Assembly: GCF_000970795.1 (NCBI RefSeq)
Contig: NZ_KQ034029.1
Coordinates: 289,097-353,096, forward strand
Reading direction: 5' to 3'
Length of the DNA: 64,000 nt
Source of the DNA: Bombilactobacillus mellifer
GTDB taxonomy: Bacteria; Bacillota; Bacilli; Lactobacillales; Lactobacillaceae
The translations under genes and the position numbers were made by a program. Shown here piece after piece: positions 17,827 through 26,992 of this stretch (position 1 is the stretch's first letter; every line of letters begins with the position of its first letter). The notes under the pieces were generated by a model. The model was not told the DNA's origin. It searched no databases and saw only the letters and a list, made by a program, of their open reading frames with translations.

Positions 17827-18606
17827 TTAATGAATTGTAAAACCACCGTCAACTACTAAATCTTCTCCGGTAATCATATTAGATTCTGGAGTGGATAAGA
17901 AGAGGACCGCTGCCGCAATTTCATCTGGTTCGGCAAAACGTTTGGCGGGAATTTGTTGAATCATATCATCTTTCACTTTACCCTGCCAAGCTTTTTCACC
18001 TAATGGCGTATTAACGACTGTCGGGGCAATCCCATTAATATTAATGCCGTAATCGGCCCATTCATAAGCACAAACTTTAATCATTCCTAATAAACTGGCT
18101 TTACTCATGGTGTATGCTACATGCTGATTAATCGCAATAAAGTCAGCTTGTGAAGTAATGCAGACAATTTTTCCACCATTACCTTGTTTAATCATTTGAT
18201 TGGCTACGGCCTGGCAAGCCCGAAAAACACCAATCGCATTAATATTTATATGCTTTTCAATAATGTCGATTGGCATGTCTGTTGCCCGATGTAATTCGAC
18301 AAAACCTGGCATGGCCGCCAAAATATTAACTTGACCAAAAGCGTCCACTGTCTGGCTAACCATTTGATCAACACTTGCTTGATTAGTATCGTCTACGTTT
18401 AAACCGAGTGTCGGCGTATTATATTCTTTGGAAATTTGAGCCGCTAGTTCTTTAACGTTGTCTTTGGTATCTGCAATCGTAACTTTCGCACCTTTTTTGG
18501 CGTACATTCGCACTACTGCTTCACCAATACCACCGGCACCGCCTAAGACAATCGCTACTTTGCCTTTTACATCAAAATCACCATTTACTTTTTCATACTT
18601 GAACAT
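17827..18606 (-). CDS. Short-chain dehydrogenase/reductase, probably polyol or sugar oxidising
   Basis: Classical SDR of 259 residues. The cofactor motif is GGAGGIG (about 22-28), the structural NAG position is atypical (AAMPG), and the catalytic pair is Y-T-M-S-K. Asp46 after beta-2 (TIADTKD) favours NAD over NADP. GAGGAGG lies 7 bases before the ATG. It stands alone, with its own terminator and a striking LacI-type inverted repeat upstream (18728-18752), so it looks inducible. The substrate is unknown; polyol dehydrogenases such as xylitol or threitol dehydrogenase belong to this group, but so do many others. Confidence 0.85.
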   Translation of the reverse strand: MFKYEKVNGDFDVKGKVAIVLGGAGGIGEAVVRMYAKKGAKVTIADTKDNVKELAAQISKEYNTPTLGLNVDDTNQASVDQMVSQTVDAFGQVNILAAMPGFVELHRATDMPIDIIEKHININAIGVFRACQAVANQMIKQGNGGKIVCITSQADFIAINQHVAYTMSKASLLGMIKVCAYEWADYGININGIAPTVVNTPLGEKAWQGKVKDDMIQQIPAKRFAEPDEIAAAVLFLSTPESNMITGEDLVVDGGFTIH

Positions 18607-18727
18607 ATAACTGCCTCCTCTGTTTCAATGCACTTTCACACTACATTTATACTGCGCAGACATAAATTCTTAAAGCTGGTAATTATTATTTAATAATAAT
18701 TCATTAACCTAATTCACTATATCATTG

Positions 18728-18752
18728 ATTAAACGTTTTGTAAACGTTTAAT
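18728..18752. promoter_or_regulatory. Perfect inverted repeat, LacI-type operator upstream of the SDR gene
   Basis: Eleven-base arms ATTAAACGTTT and AAACGTTTAAT with a TGT spacer, about 120 bases upstream of the SDR start codon. The AAACGTTT cores are typical of LacI/CcpA-family operators. No LacI-type gene lies nearby in the window. Confidence 0.6.
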
Positions 18753-18875
18753 ATCCGAACTATTATTATGATAAATAATTGATAATGGTAACTATGCATC
18801 CCCGCTAACGGTATCTAATAATATCCCCTCTTTGTTTTTTTGACTGGAGTTGTATTTCTTCCAGGTCTCGTGCAG

Positions 18876-18908
18876 AAAAAAACCGACGTGTTGTTTCAAC
18901 ACATCGGT
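18876..18908 (-). terminator. Terminator of the adenine deaminase operon
   Basis: Twelve-base arms (18882-18893 and 18897-18908) with one G-T pair, followed on the minus strand by seven T residues. Confidence 0.85.
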
Positions 18909-18934
18909 CTTTAGAATTTAAATATGAATAAAGC

Positions 18935-20731
18935 TTAATTGGCTGTTAAATTTACAATCGGATCAAAGTAAGCTAACTTCGGATAATCAACATTGCCTCC
19001 ATCAGTGATCGCTAATTCGGGAATGGCTGTAATAGGTAAAAAGGATAGATAGAAAAAGGGATCCGGTAGTTGACAACCTAGTTGTTGTGCTGCTGCTTTT
19101 AATTTCTTTTCCTGATCAGCCACTGCTTGCGGTTCCAGATCAGTCGTAATTCCTCCTAGTGGTAATTTTAATAACGCCAAAACTTGACCATTTAAAACCG
19201 CCACTTGGCCACCACCGCATTGGATTAACGTATTGGCGGCTAGTGCCATATCTTGCGTATTAACACCTGCTACCACTAAATTATTGTCATCTGGAGCTGC
19301 TGACGTTGCTAAGGCTCCTTGTTGTAAAGACCAACCTGAAATAAATCCCCTGGCATGATTGTGATTGACTCCGTAACGCTCGATAACCGATACTGCCGCT
19401 GTATCTTGTTGTACATCAGGTAAGACCAGATGATCTTGCACTGCTAATTCGACTGTTTTAGGCCGGCGCATAAAAGGACCCACACTATGAATCGTTGTTA
19501 CTTGGGCATGTCCCTGGTTTAAGTCGACCGTATAATTAAAATCAGCTGCCTGTAAGAGGTCGTGTTTTAACTGACCGCTTAACTGTGGGCTGCGCTTAGG
19601 CGGCGTGAACGTCATTTGTAATTGTTGATTTGCAAAGACTACTTGACCTTTACTAATAACTGTTTGCACATGAAAAGCTGCCGGATCATCTACTAATAAG
19701 ATGTCTGCCGCTTTACCGGGAGCTATGGAGCCAATCTGATCTTCTAAATGATACGCCTGGGCGCCATTAATAGTGGCCATTTGAATGGCCGTCATCGGAC
19801 TGACACCGGCGGCAATTGCTAAACGAATGACATGATCTAGATGCCCTTGGTTTAATAAGTCAGTGACATTCACATCATCGGTACAAAAACTAGTATGCTG
19901 GGCCACGCCACTGGCGGATTTGGTGATGGCCTGAATATTATCGGCTAGAAAATGGGTAACTGATGATTCCCGTAAGACCACATGCATTCCCTTACGAGCT
20001 TTTTCCAGTAACTCTTCGGGACTATAACTTTCATGATCCAAGCAAACACCACTCATTAAGTACTGATTTAATTCCACCCCCCGCGCTAAGGGTGCACAAC
20101 CAAAGATCGGTTTATGATACTTTTGCGCGATGCTCAGAGCTTGCAAGGTGTCTTCATCTTTAATTTCTACAGCTTCTCGGACGGTTTCCCAAACGCCATA
20201 ACAATTAGCTTGTGGCTGGTATTGTTGATGATCTTTAGCGGTGACATTATATTTAATTGTGGAAGCCGGAATCGTATACGGAGTTTTATAAGGTAACCCC
20301 CAAAAGACTTTAAACGGCAGGTTTTCAATTTCGGTAAAAATTTCTGACAGATCATCCAAACCTAACGCCGCAATATATTCATCTAATCCAGAAACAATAC
20401 TGGTAGTCCCATGCGGTAAAACTGCTTGTGCAAAACGTGTCAAGCTTAATTTGCTGCACTCTACATGAATATGACTATCCAAAAGACCTGGTACTAAATA
20501 TTGGCCTTGGGCATCCAGATGGCGCGTCTGTGAACCAACATAAGCACTGACATCCTCATCTACTGCCACAATCCGTTGCTGAAAAACCGCGACATTGGCC
20601 GGATAATACTCTCCTGTATTGACATTCACCAAAGTTCCATTTTCAATTACCAAATCTGCCGGCATTTTTGCTGCTCCGGCATCAATATATTGTTTTAAAG
20701 CTGCTACTGTCGTCACCTTACAGTCATCCAC
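18935..20731 (-). CDS. ade: Adenine deaminase, amidohydrolase type (AdeC)
   Basis: Converts adenine to hypoxanthine and ammonia in purine salvage. The protein of about 598 residues has the amidohydrolase metal motif DSHIHVE (residues 85-91), PHGTTSIV after it, and the C-terminal adenine deaminase domain with GGITTDLEP. It lies 9 bases downstream of the purine permease gene on the minus strand and is surely cotranscribed. The start is unsure: GTG at 20731 sits right after AGAAGG, while an in-frame GTG at 20716 is a little far from it. A second, unrelated adenine deaminase is encoded divergently at 22273. Confidence 0.9.
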   Translation of the reverse strand: MDDCKVTTVAALKQYIDAGAAKMPADLVIENGTLVNVNTGEYYPANVAVFQQRIVAVDEDVSAYVGSQTRHLDAQGQYLVPGLLDSHIHVECSKLSLTRFAQAVLPHGTTSIVSGLDEYIAALGLDDLSEIFTEIENLPFKVFWGLPYKTPYTIPASTIKYNVTAKDHQQYQPQANCYGVWETVREAVEIKDEDTLQALSIAQKYHKPIFGCAPLARGVELNQYLMSGVCLDHESYSPEELLEKARKGMHVVLRESSVTHFLADNIQAITKSASGVAQHTSFCTDDVNVTDLLNQGHLDHVIRLAIAAGVSPMTAIQMATINGAQAYHLEDQIGSIAPGKAADILLVDDPAAFHVQTVISKGQVVFANQQLQMTFTPPKRSPQLSGQLKHDLLQAADFNYTVDLNQGHAQVTTIHSVGPFMRRPKTVELAVQDHLVLPDVQQDTAAVSVIERYGVNHNHARGFISGWSLQQGALATSAAPDDNNLVVAGVNTQDMALAANTLIQCGGGQVAVLNGQVLALLKLPLGGITTDLEPQAVADQEKKLKAAAQQLGCQLPDPFFYLSFLPITAIPELAITDGGNVDYPKLAYFDPIVNLTAN

Positions 20732-20740
20732 CCTTCTGCA

Positions 20741-22096
20741 CTAAGCCATTGTGCCATTTGGCATAATATTTAATATATAAAGTAAAACAATGAACACAAA
20801 CATTAAGGTCCAAGAAATGCCATTGACTTCTTTACGTCTACCCGCTGCAGCCATTAAGAGAGGATAAGTTAAAAAGCCAAATGCAATCCCGTAGGAAATA
20901 TTATAAGTTAACGGCATCCCTGCAATTACCAAAAATGCCGGCAGAGCTACTTCAAATTTATCCCATTGAATATCACGTAAACTTGACACCATTAAGGCAC
21001 CGACAATAATCAAAGCCGGCGCGGTCACTTGATTAGTGACTACCGTCAGTAAAGGTGAGAAAAATAAACTTAAAACAAACAAGAATCCAGTGGTTAATGT
21101 TGTAAGACCGGTTTTACCACCTACGGCAATCCCTGCAGAAGATTCTACGTAAGCCGAAGTGGGGGTGGTCCCCATCACGGAACCGGCTAACATCGAAATC
21201 GAATCAGCCATTAAGGCTTGTCCAATGCGTGGCATTTTATTGTTGCGCATAATGCCCGCTTGTTGCGCCAAACCAATCAAAGTGCCGGCTGTATCAAAAA
21301 ACGCAACCAGCAAAAAAATCAACACTACTGCCCACATTTGCGGATCCGCCAGGGCTGATAAATGCGTAATCCCGACGCCAAAAGTTGGTTGCATGCTGGG
21401 AGCCGCTGACACCCAATGGGTCGGTGTCTTAATAAGCCCGATGACCAGCCCTAAAACCGCCGTTGCAATCATCCCAATAAAAATGGAGCCCGGAACTTTC
21501 CTGGCCATTAAAATCGCAATGACAAAAATACCAAAAATAGTAAGCCAGGTAGTCGGTACTGTCATGGAACCAATACCAACTAAAGAAGATTTATTGGCTA
21601 CGACTAAACCACCGCCTTGTAAACCGACAAAAGCGATAAACAAACCAATCCCAGCCGCCATCGCTAATTTTAAATCTTGTGGAATGGCATCAATAACTAT
21701 CTCACGGACTTTCAGAAACGACAAAATCGTGAATAAAACGGACGCTACAAAAACTCCCGCCATGGCTTTTTGCCACGAAATTCCCATGGCTAAAACAACC
21801 GAATAAGTAAAAAAGGCATTGTCACCCAAACCGGGAGCAATGGCTATCGGATAGTTGGCTAAAAAGGCCATCAACCAACAACCAATGATGGCGGAAATGG
21901 CGGTGGCTGTAAACACAGCCCCTTTATTCATTCCCGCGGCCCCTAAAATGCTGGGGTTAACAAATAAAATGTAGGCCATTGATACAAATGTCGTCAGACC
22001 TGCGGTGATTTCCCGTCTCACCGTAGTCTTTTGTTCTGACAGATGAAAAGTTCGTTCCAAAAACCCTTGGAAGAAAGTTCCCGTTCCTGTCTCCAT
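20741..22096 (-). CDS. Purine permease, AzgA/PbuG type
   Basis: Membrane transporter of 451 residues with about twelve hydrophobic segments, NCS2-related AzgA family. Typical segments are EITAGLTTFVSMAYILFVNP at the N-terminus, APGLGDNAFF and FDTAGTLIGLAQQAG. Such proteins import hypoxanthine, guanine or adenine with protons. I use the ATG at 22096, after a GGGGGA site, instead of the upstream in-frame ATG at 22132 that has no such site. It is the first gene of the operon with the AdeC-type deaminase and divergent from the second deaminase, so adenine is the probable substrate. Confidence 0.88.
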   Translation of the reverse strand: METGTGTFFQGFLERTFHLSEQKTTVRREITAGLTTFVSMAYILFVNPSILGAAGMNKGAVFTATAISAIIGCWLMAFLANYPIAIAPGLGDNAFFTYSVVLAMGISWQKAMAGVFVASVLFTILSFLKVREIVIDAIPQDLKLAMAAGIGLFIAFVGLQGGGLVVANKSSLVGIGSMTVPTTWLTIFGIFVIAILMARKVPGSIFIGMIATAVLGLVIGLIKTPTHWVSAAPSMQPTFGVGITHLSALADPQMWAVVLIFLLVAFFDTAGTLIGLAQQAGIMRNNKMPRIGQALMADSISMLAGSVMGTTPTSAYVESSAGIAVGGKTGLTTLTTGFLFVLSLFFSPLLTVVTNQVTAPALIIVGALMVSSLRDIQWDKFEVALPAFLVIAGMPLTYNISYGIAFGFLTYPLLMAAAGRRKEVNGISWTLMFVFIVLLYILNIMPNGTMA

Positions 22097-22272
22097 AATT
22101 TTTCCATATCCCCCTTCACATGACAATCCCATGTCATTACATTTGAATTATTCCATACAATTAAAAATAATTCAATGCTAAAAGTTCGTTTTTTATGTGT
22201 TTTTTTATTTTTAAAGTGTGTTAAACTAAATTAAACCAGTAAAAAGCAAACATTAATCAGGGAGGATTTTTA

Positions 22273-23295
22273 ATGAATACTACTGTTACTTCTGAATTTA
22301 CCCAGGGGTTACCGAAAGCCGAGTTGCATTTACATATTGAGGGTACATTAGAGCCCCAATTGAAATTAAAACTAGCGCAACGCAATCATGTAGATATTGG
22401 TCAAAAAACCATTGAAGATGTTCAAAAGACTTATGACTATCATGATTTAGCATCTTTTCTGGCAGTTTATTACCCAGCCATGAATGTGCTCCAACACGAG
22501 GAGGACTTTTATGATTTGGCTTGGGCTTATTTACAACGAGCAGCGGCTAATAATGTCCGTCATGTAGAAATCTTCTTTGATCCACAAGCCCATACCAGCC
22601 GCGGAATTCCTTTTGCTACCGTTATCAATGGTTTGCATCAAGCCGTAGTCGATGCCCGGGCTTTAAATGTTGATGCTGCTTTAATTATGTGTTTTTTAAG
22701 AGACTTCTCTAAAGAATCGGCTCGCCAAACTTTAGCCCAAGCAATGCAATATCGCGATAAAATTATCGGTATTGGTCTGGATTCGGATGAACACAATAAT
22801 CCTCCTCTCAAATTTGCTCGCCAATTTGAAGACGCCGCTGCAGCTGGACTTCATCTCACGACGCATTGTGATATTGATCAAAAAGATTCGATTGAACATA
22901 TCCGCCAGGCTCTAGAAATCATGGATGTGGAACGTCTTGATCACGGCACCAACATTGTCGAAGATCCAGATCTTGTCGCGTTAGCAGCCCAACGGAAAAT
23001 CGGTTTAACCGCTTGTCCTTTATCTAACAGTTTTGTTTCCCCTGATATGAAGGGAAAGGAAATAACAGAGCTGCTAAAAGCCGGCGTTCAAATTTCCATT
23101 AATTCCGACGATCCAGCTTATTTTAAAGGATACATTAGTGATAATTACTATGCTGTAGCCCAAAAATATCAATTAACTCAAGCTCAAATTATTCAATTAG
23201 CTAAAAATTCCTTCAATGCGGCTTGGATTAGTGACCAGCAAAAACAACTTTATCTAGCCGAAATTGATCGCTACGTACAGCAATTTCAAGGTTAA
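22273..23295 (+). CDS. Adenine deaminase of the adenosine-deaminase superfamily
   Basis: Metal-dependent deaminase of 340 residues. Zinc ligands appear in AELHLHIEG (His19, His21), in THCDID, and in NSDDPAYF; the catalytic glutamate region is IEHIRQAL. The segments LPKAELHLHIEGTLEP, FFDPQAHTSRGIPF and NSDDPAYFKGY fit the ADE branch (adenine) rather than true adenosine deaminases, which read more like HCHLDG. AGGGAGG lies just upstream of the ATG. It is transcribed away from the purine permease and AdeC-type gene. Adenosine remains a possible substrate. Confidence 0.82.
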   Translation: MNTTVTSEFTQGLPKAELHLHIEGTLEPQLKLKLAQRNHVDIGQKTIEDVQKTYDYHDLASFLAVYYPAMNVLQHEEDFYDLAWAYLQRAAANNVRHVEIFFDPQAHTSRGIPFATVINGLHQAVVDARALNVDAALIMCFLRDFSKESARQTLAQAMQYRDKIIGIGLDSDEHNNPPLKFARQFEDAAAAGLHLTTHCDIDQKDSIEHIRQALEIMDVERLDHGTNIVEDPDLVALAAQRKIGLTACPLSNSFVSPDMKGKEITELLKAGVQISINSDDPAYFKGYISDNYYAVAQKYQLTQAQIIQLAKNSFNAAWISDQQKQLYLAEIDRYVQQFQG

Positions 23296-23307
23296 AAGGT
23301 GAATCCC

Positions 23308-23348
23308 AAAAACCATCGCTGCTCTGGGAAGAAGCGATGGTTTTTATT
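23308..23348 (+). terminator. Terminator of the ADE-type deaminase gene
   Basis: Arms of about twelve bases (23309-23320 and 23333-23344) with a twelve-base loop and a T run. Confidence 0.85.
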
Positions 23349-23425
23349 TGTCTCATTTTATATGATTAAATGCTCTTTTATAAGAGCTGCATTTGCGCAT
23401 GGGAAATGCTGCTAAAGCCTTGCGT

Positions 23426-24616
23426 CTAGACTTTTTGCCGGTGAATTTTTGTCATATACCAATAATGTCCCAAACCGTATAAAGTTAATAAACCCATTCC
23501 CCCAGCAGCAAAGCTAAAGGCTGCCTGCGGTGAACCATCACTTCCAGTGGTAGCCAGCCAATTAACCAGCAGTGGAGAAATCGTACATCCTAAATTAATC
23601 AAAATTAAAACCACAGTCGTAGCTAAATTAACGGCTGCCTCAGGCACCACCGCAGCTACCCAATCAAAAGCATAGGGCACGGCTAAGCCAAAGCCCGTGC
23701 CTAAAATGATAGCCCCGATCACTAACACCACAATCTGGGGTGCATAAGCCATCATTAACAATCCGCCAACTTGCAACAGTAAACTGATGGGCAGTAAAAG
23801 CGTCTGTAATTTTTGTTTGAGTTTGCCATAAATCAAACCCACTGGCCAACCCATTAAGCCTACTAACCCGGAAATTAAAGCTACTTGTTGGACACTAGCC
23901 AGATGCTGTGTCCAAGCTAATTGGGGTAATTTAAAGGTCTGCGTCATAAAAAAAGCATGCATGAAAAACATTAATCCGGCAATCCGCAGGACTGTCCAAT
24001 TCAAATGTTTCCAAGGATGCGACTTCGCAGCCAGCGTTGTAGGCTGCGAAGTCGCTGCGGGCAGCGAAACCACACCGCTAAATAATAACAAAATCGGCAA
24101 GGCCAACAAGTAAATGGCAAAAACCGCGTGCCACCCCCAGTTTAACAACCAACTGACTGCGCCGGAAAACAAGGCAATGCCCAGACTGCCGGTAGCATTT
24201 TGCCAGCCTAACATCGTAGATAATTCCGGACCTTGATAAAACTGTGCTAATAAGCTGACTGCCAAGGAATTATATAGGCCGACACCCACTCCTAATAAGA
24301 AACGCGCCGTCAAAATACCTCCATAATTTGTTGCATAAATCGGATATGAACCGGCGATTAAAACTAGTAATAAACCGAGGATGATGGTCGCTTTGGGCTT
24401 CACCAGCTGAACAAGCAACGGATTAAAGCATAGTCCGACCACGATACCGCTGCCGGCAATTGAACTTAGTAGTTCTACCCCCGTCCGCGAAATCTGGGGA
24501 AAGTCAGCGTACATTAAAGGTAAACTAGGTGAAATTTGTGATGAACTCATTAACATCAAAGATATCGACAATAACGCTGTTTTAAAAAAACTGGATTGCG
24601 GTGAGATTTTATGCAT
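23426..24616 (-). CDS. Major facilitator superfamily transporter
   Basis: Twelve-helix membrane protein of 396 residues with a central cytoplasmic loop near residues 188-205. The segment ARFLLGVGVGLYNS after helix 3 is typical of MFS permeases. The N-terminal half (SQISPSLPLMYADFP) recalls cyanate/nitroimidazole-type MFS proteins (CynX/NimT), but I would not assign a substrate. No partner gene is near. The loop region is encoded by a perfect 14-base inverted repeat (24019-24055). Only a weak GAGG site precedes the ATG. Confidence 0.85.
   Translation of the reverse strand: MHKISPQSSFFKTALLSISLMLMSSSQISPSLPLMYADFPQISRTGVELLSSIAGSGIVVGLCFNPLLVQLVKPKATIILGLLLVLIAGSYPIYATNYGGILTARFLLGVGVGLYNSLAVSLLAQFYQGPELSTMLGWQNATGSLGIALFSGAVSWLLNWGWHAVFAIYLLALPILLLFSGVVSLPAATSQPTTLAAKSHPWKHLNWTVLRIAGLMFFMHAFFMTQTFKLPQLAWTQHLASVQQVALISGLVGLMGWPVGLIYGKLKQKLQTLLLPISLLLQVGGLLMMAYAPQIVVLVIGAIILGTGFGLAVPYAFDWVAAVVPEAAVNLATTVVLILINLGCTISPLLVNWLATTGSDGSPQAAFSFAAGGMGLLTLYGLGHYWYMTKIHRQKV
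24019..24055. repeat. Perfect 14-base inverted repeat inside the MFS gene
   Basis: Arms 24019-24032 and 24042-24055 with a nine-base spacer lie in the part encoding the central loop. GC-rich arms in an otherwise AT-rich gene could form a strong hairpin in DNA or mRNA. There is no T run, so it is not an ordinary terminator. Confidence 0.8.
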
Positions 24617-24832
24617 GCCCGAAGCCTCGCTTTTCTATTCCAAGGATTACTTAAATTTTAGCAGTTTATTACAAGCGCTATCAATAGCCTTCTCATTGGA
24701 CTATCATAATTTAAATTACTAGCACGAAAAAACTTCGAAAATGTTGCGGCTCCAGCCACGGTGCTGTCAGTGGTGAACACCTTTTGATTAGTTGCTTTGA
24801 CATGACATAATCAGATTATTATCATCACAATC

Positions 24833-24870
24833 AAAACGACTGGCTTCATCAATATTGAATACCAGTCGTT
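24833..24870 (-). terminator. Terminator of the tagatose aldolase/kinase operon
   Basis: Nine-base arms (24835-24843 and 24862-24870) followed on the minus strand by a short T run. The loop is long (18 bases), so strength is uncertain. Confidence 0.6.
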
Positions 24871-24887
24871 GCAATTACCTCGCTGAT

Positions 24888-25889
24888 TTAAAGTTGCGTC
24901 ACTTTCTGAGTCCATGGGGTAGCGGTAGCAGCCAAGGCGGTATTAATGCGCTGAATATTGGCGCGACCTTCTGTTTGCAACCACTTTTGGCCAGCCACTG
25001 ACCCTTTGGCGGCAAACGTTTGGGCTCCCGGTTGCCAAGTGGCCCGGCCACAAAGCACTCCATTAAAAGCTGCCCCGGCTTCTTTAGCAAACTGCAATTC
25101 TTCTATGAATAATTTATTGGAAACTCCCGCCGACAAATATATAAATGGTAAGTTTGTAGCCTCACTTTGTTCTTTATAGTATCTTAAAGCTTCAGCACGT
25201 TCATAAACCGGTTGGGTGGTCGAATCCGTATAGCCAGCTACGTATTTTTGATTGACAGGCACTTCTACTTTGAGTACCGTCACTTGATATTGTGGCTTAG
25301 AGAATTCTGCCGTCATGGCAATCACTTTATGCGGTTTAATGCGCGCATAGGCTGCTTCTTGATCAGACGTTATATGTTCATCATAAGCAATTAATTCCAA
25401 AAAGAAAGGTAAATTATACGCCTGGGCCTCGGCACCAATGCGTTCCACAAAGGCTTGTTTACAATCATTGACTTGTTCAGCCGCATCAACGTCATAATAA
25501 AGCAGTACTTTAACAGCATCTACGCCCACTTGCTGCATACGCCCCACGCTTTGATTTTCAATTAAGCGGGGCCACCGAGCTGAAGTGGTCGTATCATAAC
25601 CGGTCTGTTCATAGGCTAACAACAATCCAGCAGAGGCTGCCCGAGCCTGGGCGGCCGGCAATCCATATTCTGGATCCAATAAAATAGCACTCGCAAAAGG
25701 CGTTAATTCTTGTGCGACTAATTTTTTGAAACTGGCTATTTGTTCATGACTGGGTTGGTGCCCTGAAGCTTGAACCATCAATTGCTGTAAAGAGCCACGC
25801 TGATCTAATGCCAAAGCGGAAATAATTTGTTCATTATTGGATAACTTTTGTAGATGCTGCATTTGCACAGCATTCAATTGCAGAACCAT
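24888..25889 (-). CDS. lacD: Tagatose 1,6-bisphosphate aldolase (LacD type)
   Basis: Class I aldolase that splits tagatose-1,6-bisphosphate into glyceraldehyde-3-phosphate and dihydroxyacetone phosphate. It has 333 residues with the LacD start (LSNNEQIISALALDQRG) and the segments AILLDPEYG, GVDAVKVLLYYD, PFFLEL and KVEVPVN typical of the family. GGGAGG lies 7 bases before the ATG. The kinase gene lies upstream on the same strand, with a gap of about 80 bases, so both late steps of tagatose-6-phosphate breakdown are encoded together. LacD also accepts other ketohexose bisphosphates. Confidence 0.9.
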   Translation of the reverse strand: MVLQLNAVQMQHLQKLSNNEQIISALALDQRGSLQQLMVQASGHQPSHEQIASFKKLVAQELTPFASAILLDPEYGLPAAQARAASAGLLLAYEQTGYDTTTSARWPRLIENQSVGRMQQVGVDAVKVLLYYDVDAAEQVNDCKQAFVERIGAEAQAYNLPFFLELIAYDEHITSDQEAAYARIKPHKVIAMTAEFSKPQYQVTVLKVEVPVNQKYVAGYTDSTTQPVYERAEALRYYKEQSEATNLPFIYLSAGVSNKLFIEELQFAKEAGAAFNGVLCGRATWQPGAQTFAAKGSVAGQKWLQTEGRANIQRINTALAATATPWTQKVTQL

Positions 25890-25973
25890 TATTCAACCTC
25901 CCAATATTTCAGTGATATGTTTATAAAAATGTAGTTTTATAAATTTTTTATTCAGGACCCCGCCAGCGGCTTA

Positions 25974-26915
25974 TTATGACATCCTGGATGCCGATAATGT
26001 TTGAATTTTAATCTGTGCTTGTAATTCTTCGATTTGTTGAAAAGTAGTCAGCCATGATTTTTGCGCGGTATCACTCCCCGCAGCAATAGCTTTCACCAAG
26101 TTAGCTTCATCCGTTAAACCTTGATTACGACCAGCGACAAAAGTCCCTAACATGGTATCGCCTGCGCCCGCCGTATTTAAAACGTGAATAGCCGGTGCTG
26201 TTCCATATAAAATTTGCTGGGGTGTAATCAAGACCGCCCCTTGAGCTCCTAAAGACACTAAAACATTTTGGGCACCTTGGAGGACTAAGCTTTGACCCCA
26301 AGTCACAATCTGGGTCAAATTATCAGGCGCCGGTTGGTGAAACCAAGCAGCTAATTCTTCGACATTCGGTTTAATTAAATAAGGGCGGTAGGGTAAAATT
26401 TGTAAAACTTCCGCATAAGCGGTATCCACCACCAATTTAAATCCTTGTTGTTGACTTAATTGTCCGATTTTTTTTAAATACGCCGGTTGGATCCCCTGGG
26501 CAAAACTGCCACAAACGCACAACCAATCTTGGGCAGTTAGCTTTTTTAAGCGCTGCATTAATTGAGCCTGAATCGCTGGTGAAATGATGGGCCCCGCATT
26601 GACTAACTTATATTCCTGGCCCTGATTTAAAACCCGAGTGAAAACATTAATCCGCGTAATACCTTGATCTTTTAAGAAATAATTAGGAATCTGATGGGCA
26701 GTTAAAAAAGAGGAAATATAATCTAAAGTAAAACCCGCACCTACTCCTAAAGCAGTATTAGCAGTCCCCAAGCGCTGCAAAATAATAGAGACATTGACTC
26801 CTTTCCCATTGGCCTGCACTTCATAGTTTTGTGTGCGATTGACTCGATTAGGTTGCATATCTTGCGTAGTAATAAACAAGTCAATGGCAGGATTTAACGT
26901 CAAAGTATAAATCAT
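25974..26915 (-). CDS. Tagatose-6-phosphate kinase / 1-phosphofructokinase family
   Basis: PfkB-family kinase of 313 residues that adds a second phosphate to a ketohexose phosphate with ATP. Seen motifs are the family start MIYTLTLNPAIDL, the substrate loop NGKGVNVS, and the C-terminal ATP signature NTAGAGDTMLGTF with the catalytic aspartate. Next to a LacD-type aldolase it is most likely a tagatose-6-phosphate kinase (LacC). Fructose-1-phosphate kinase is the alternative, but no fructose EII is near. I use the ATG at 26915 (AAGGAG 7 bases upstream); the long upstream extension of the frame has no support. Divergent from the RpiR gene. Confidence 0.87.
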   Translation of the reverse strand: MIYTLTLNPAIDLFITTQDMQPNRVNRTQNYEVQANGKGVNVSIILQRLGTANTALGVGAGFTLDYISSFLTAHQIPNYFLKDQGITRINVFTRVLNQGQEYKLVNAGPIISPAIQAQLMQRLKKLTAQDWLCVCGSFAQGIQPAYLKKIGQLSQQQGFKLVVDTAYAEVLQILPYRPYLIKPNVEELAAWFHQPAPDNLTQIVTWGQSLVLQGAQNVLVSLGAQGAVLITPQQILYGTAPAIHVLNTAGAGDTMLGTFVAGRNQGLTDEANLVKAIAAGSDTAQKSWLTTFQQIEELQAQIKIQTLSASRMS

Positions 26916-26992
26916 CATGATTCTCCTTTTTAACCGCTGAAGATGAAAGTAACCATTTTTAGGTATTGGGGATAAGAAAGCAGTTAGGTATA

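Noticed and set aside
21159-21806. A long 215-codon plus-strand frame opposite the purine permease gene
   Set aside because: Antisense shadow of a permease gene with low stop density. The product is rich in Lys, Thr and Pro and has no domain.
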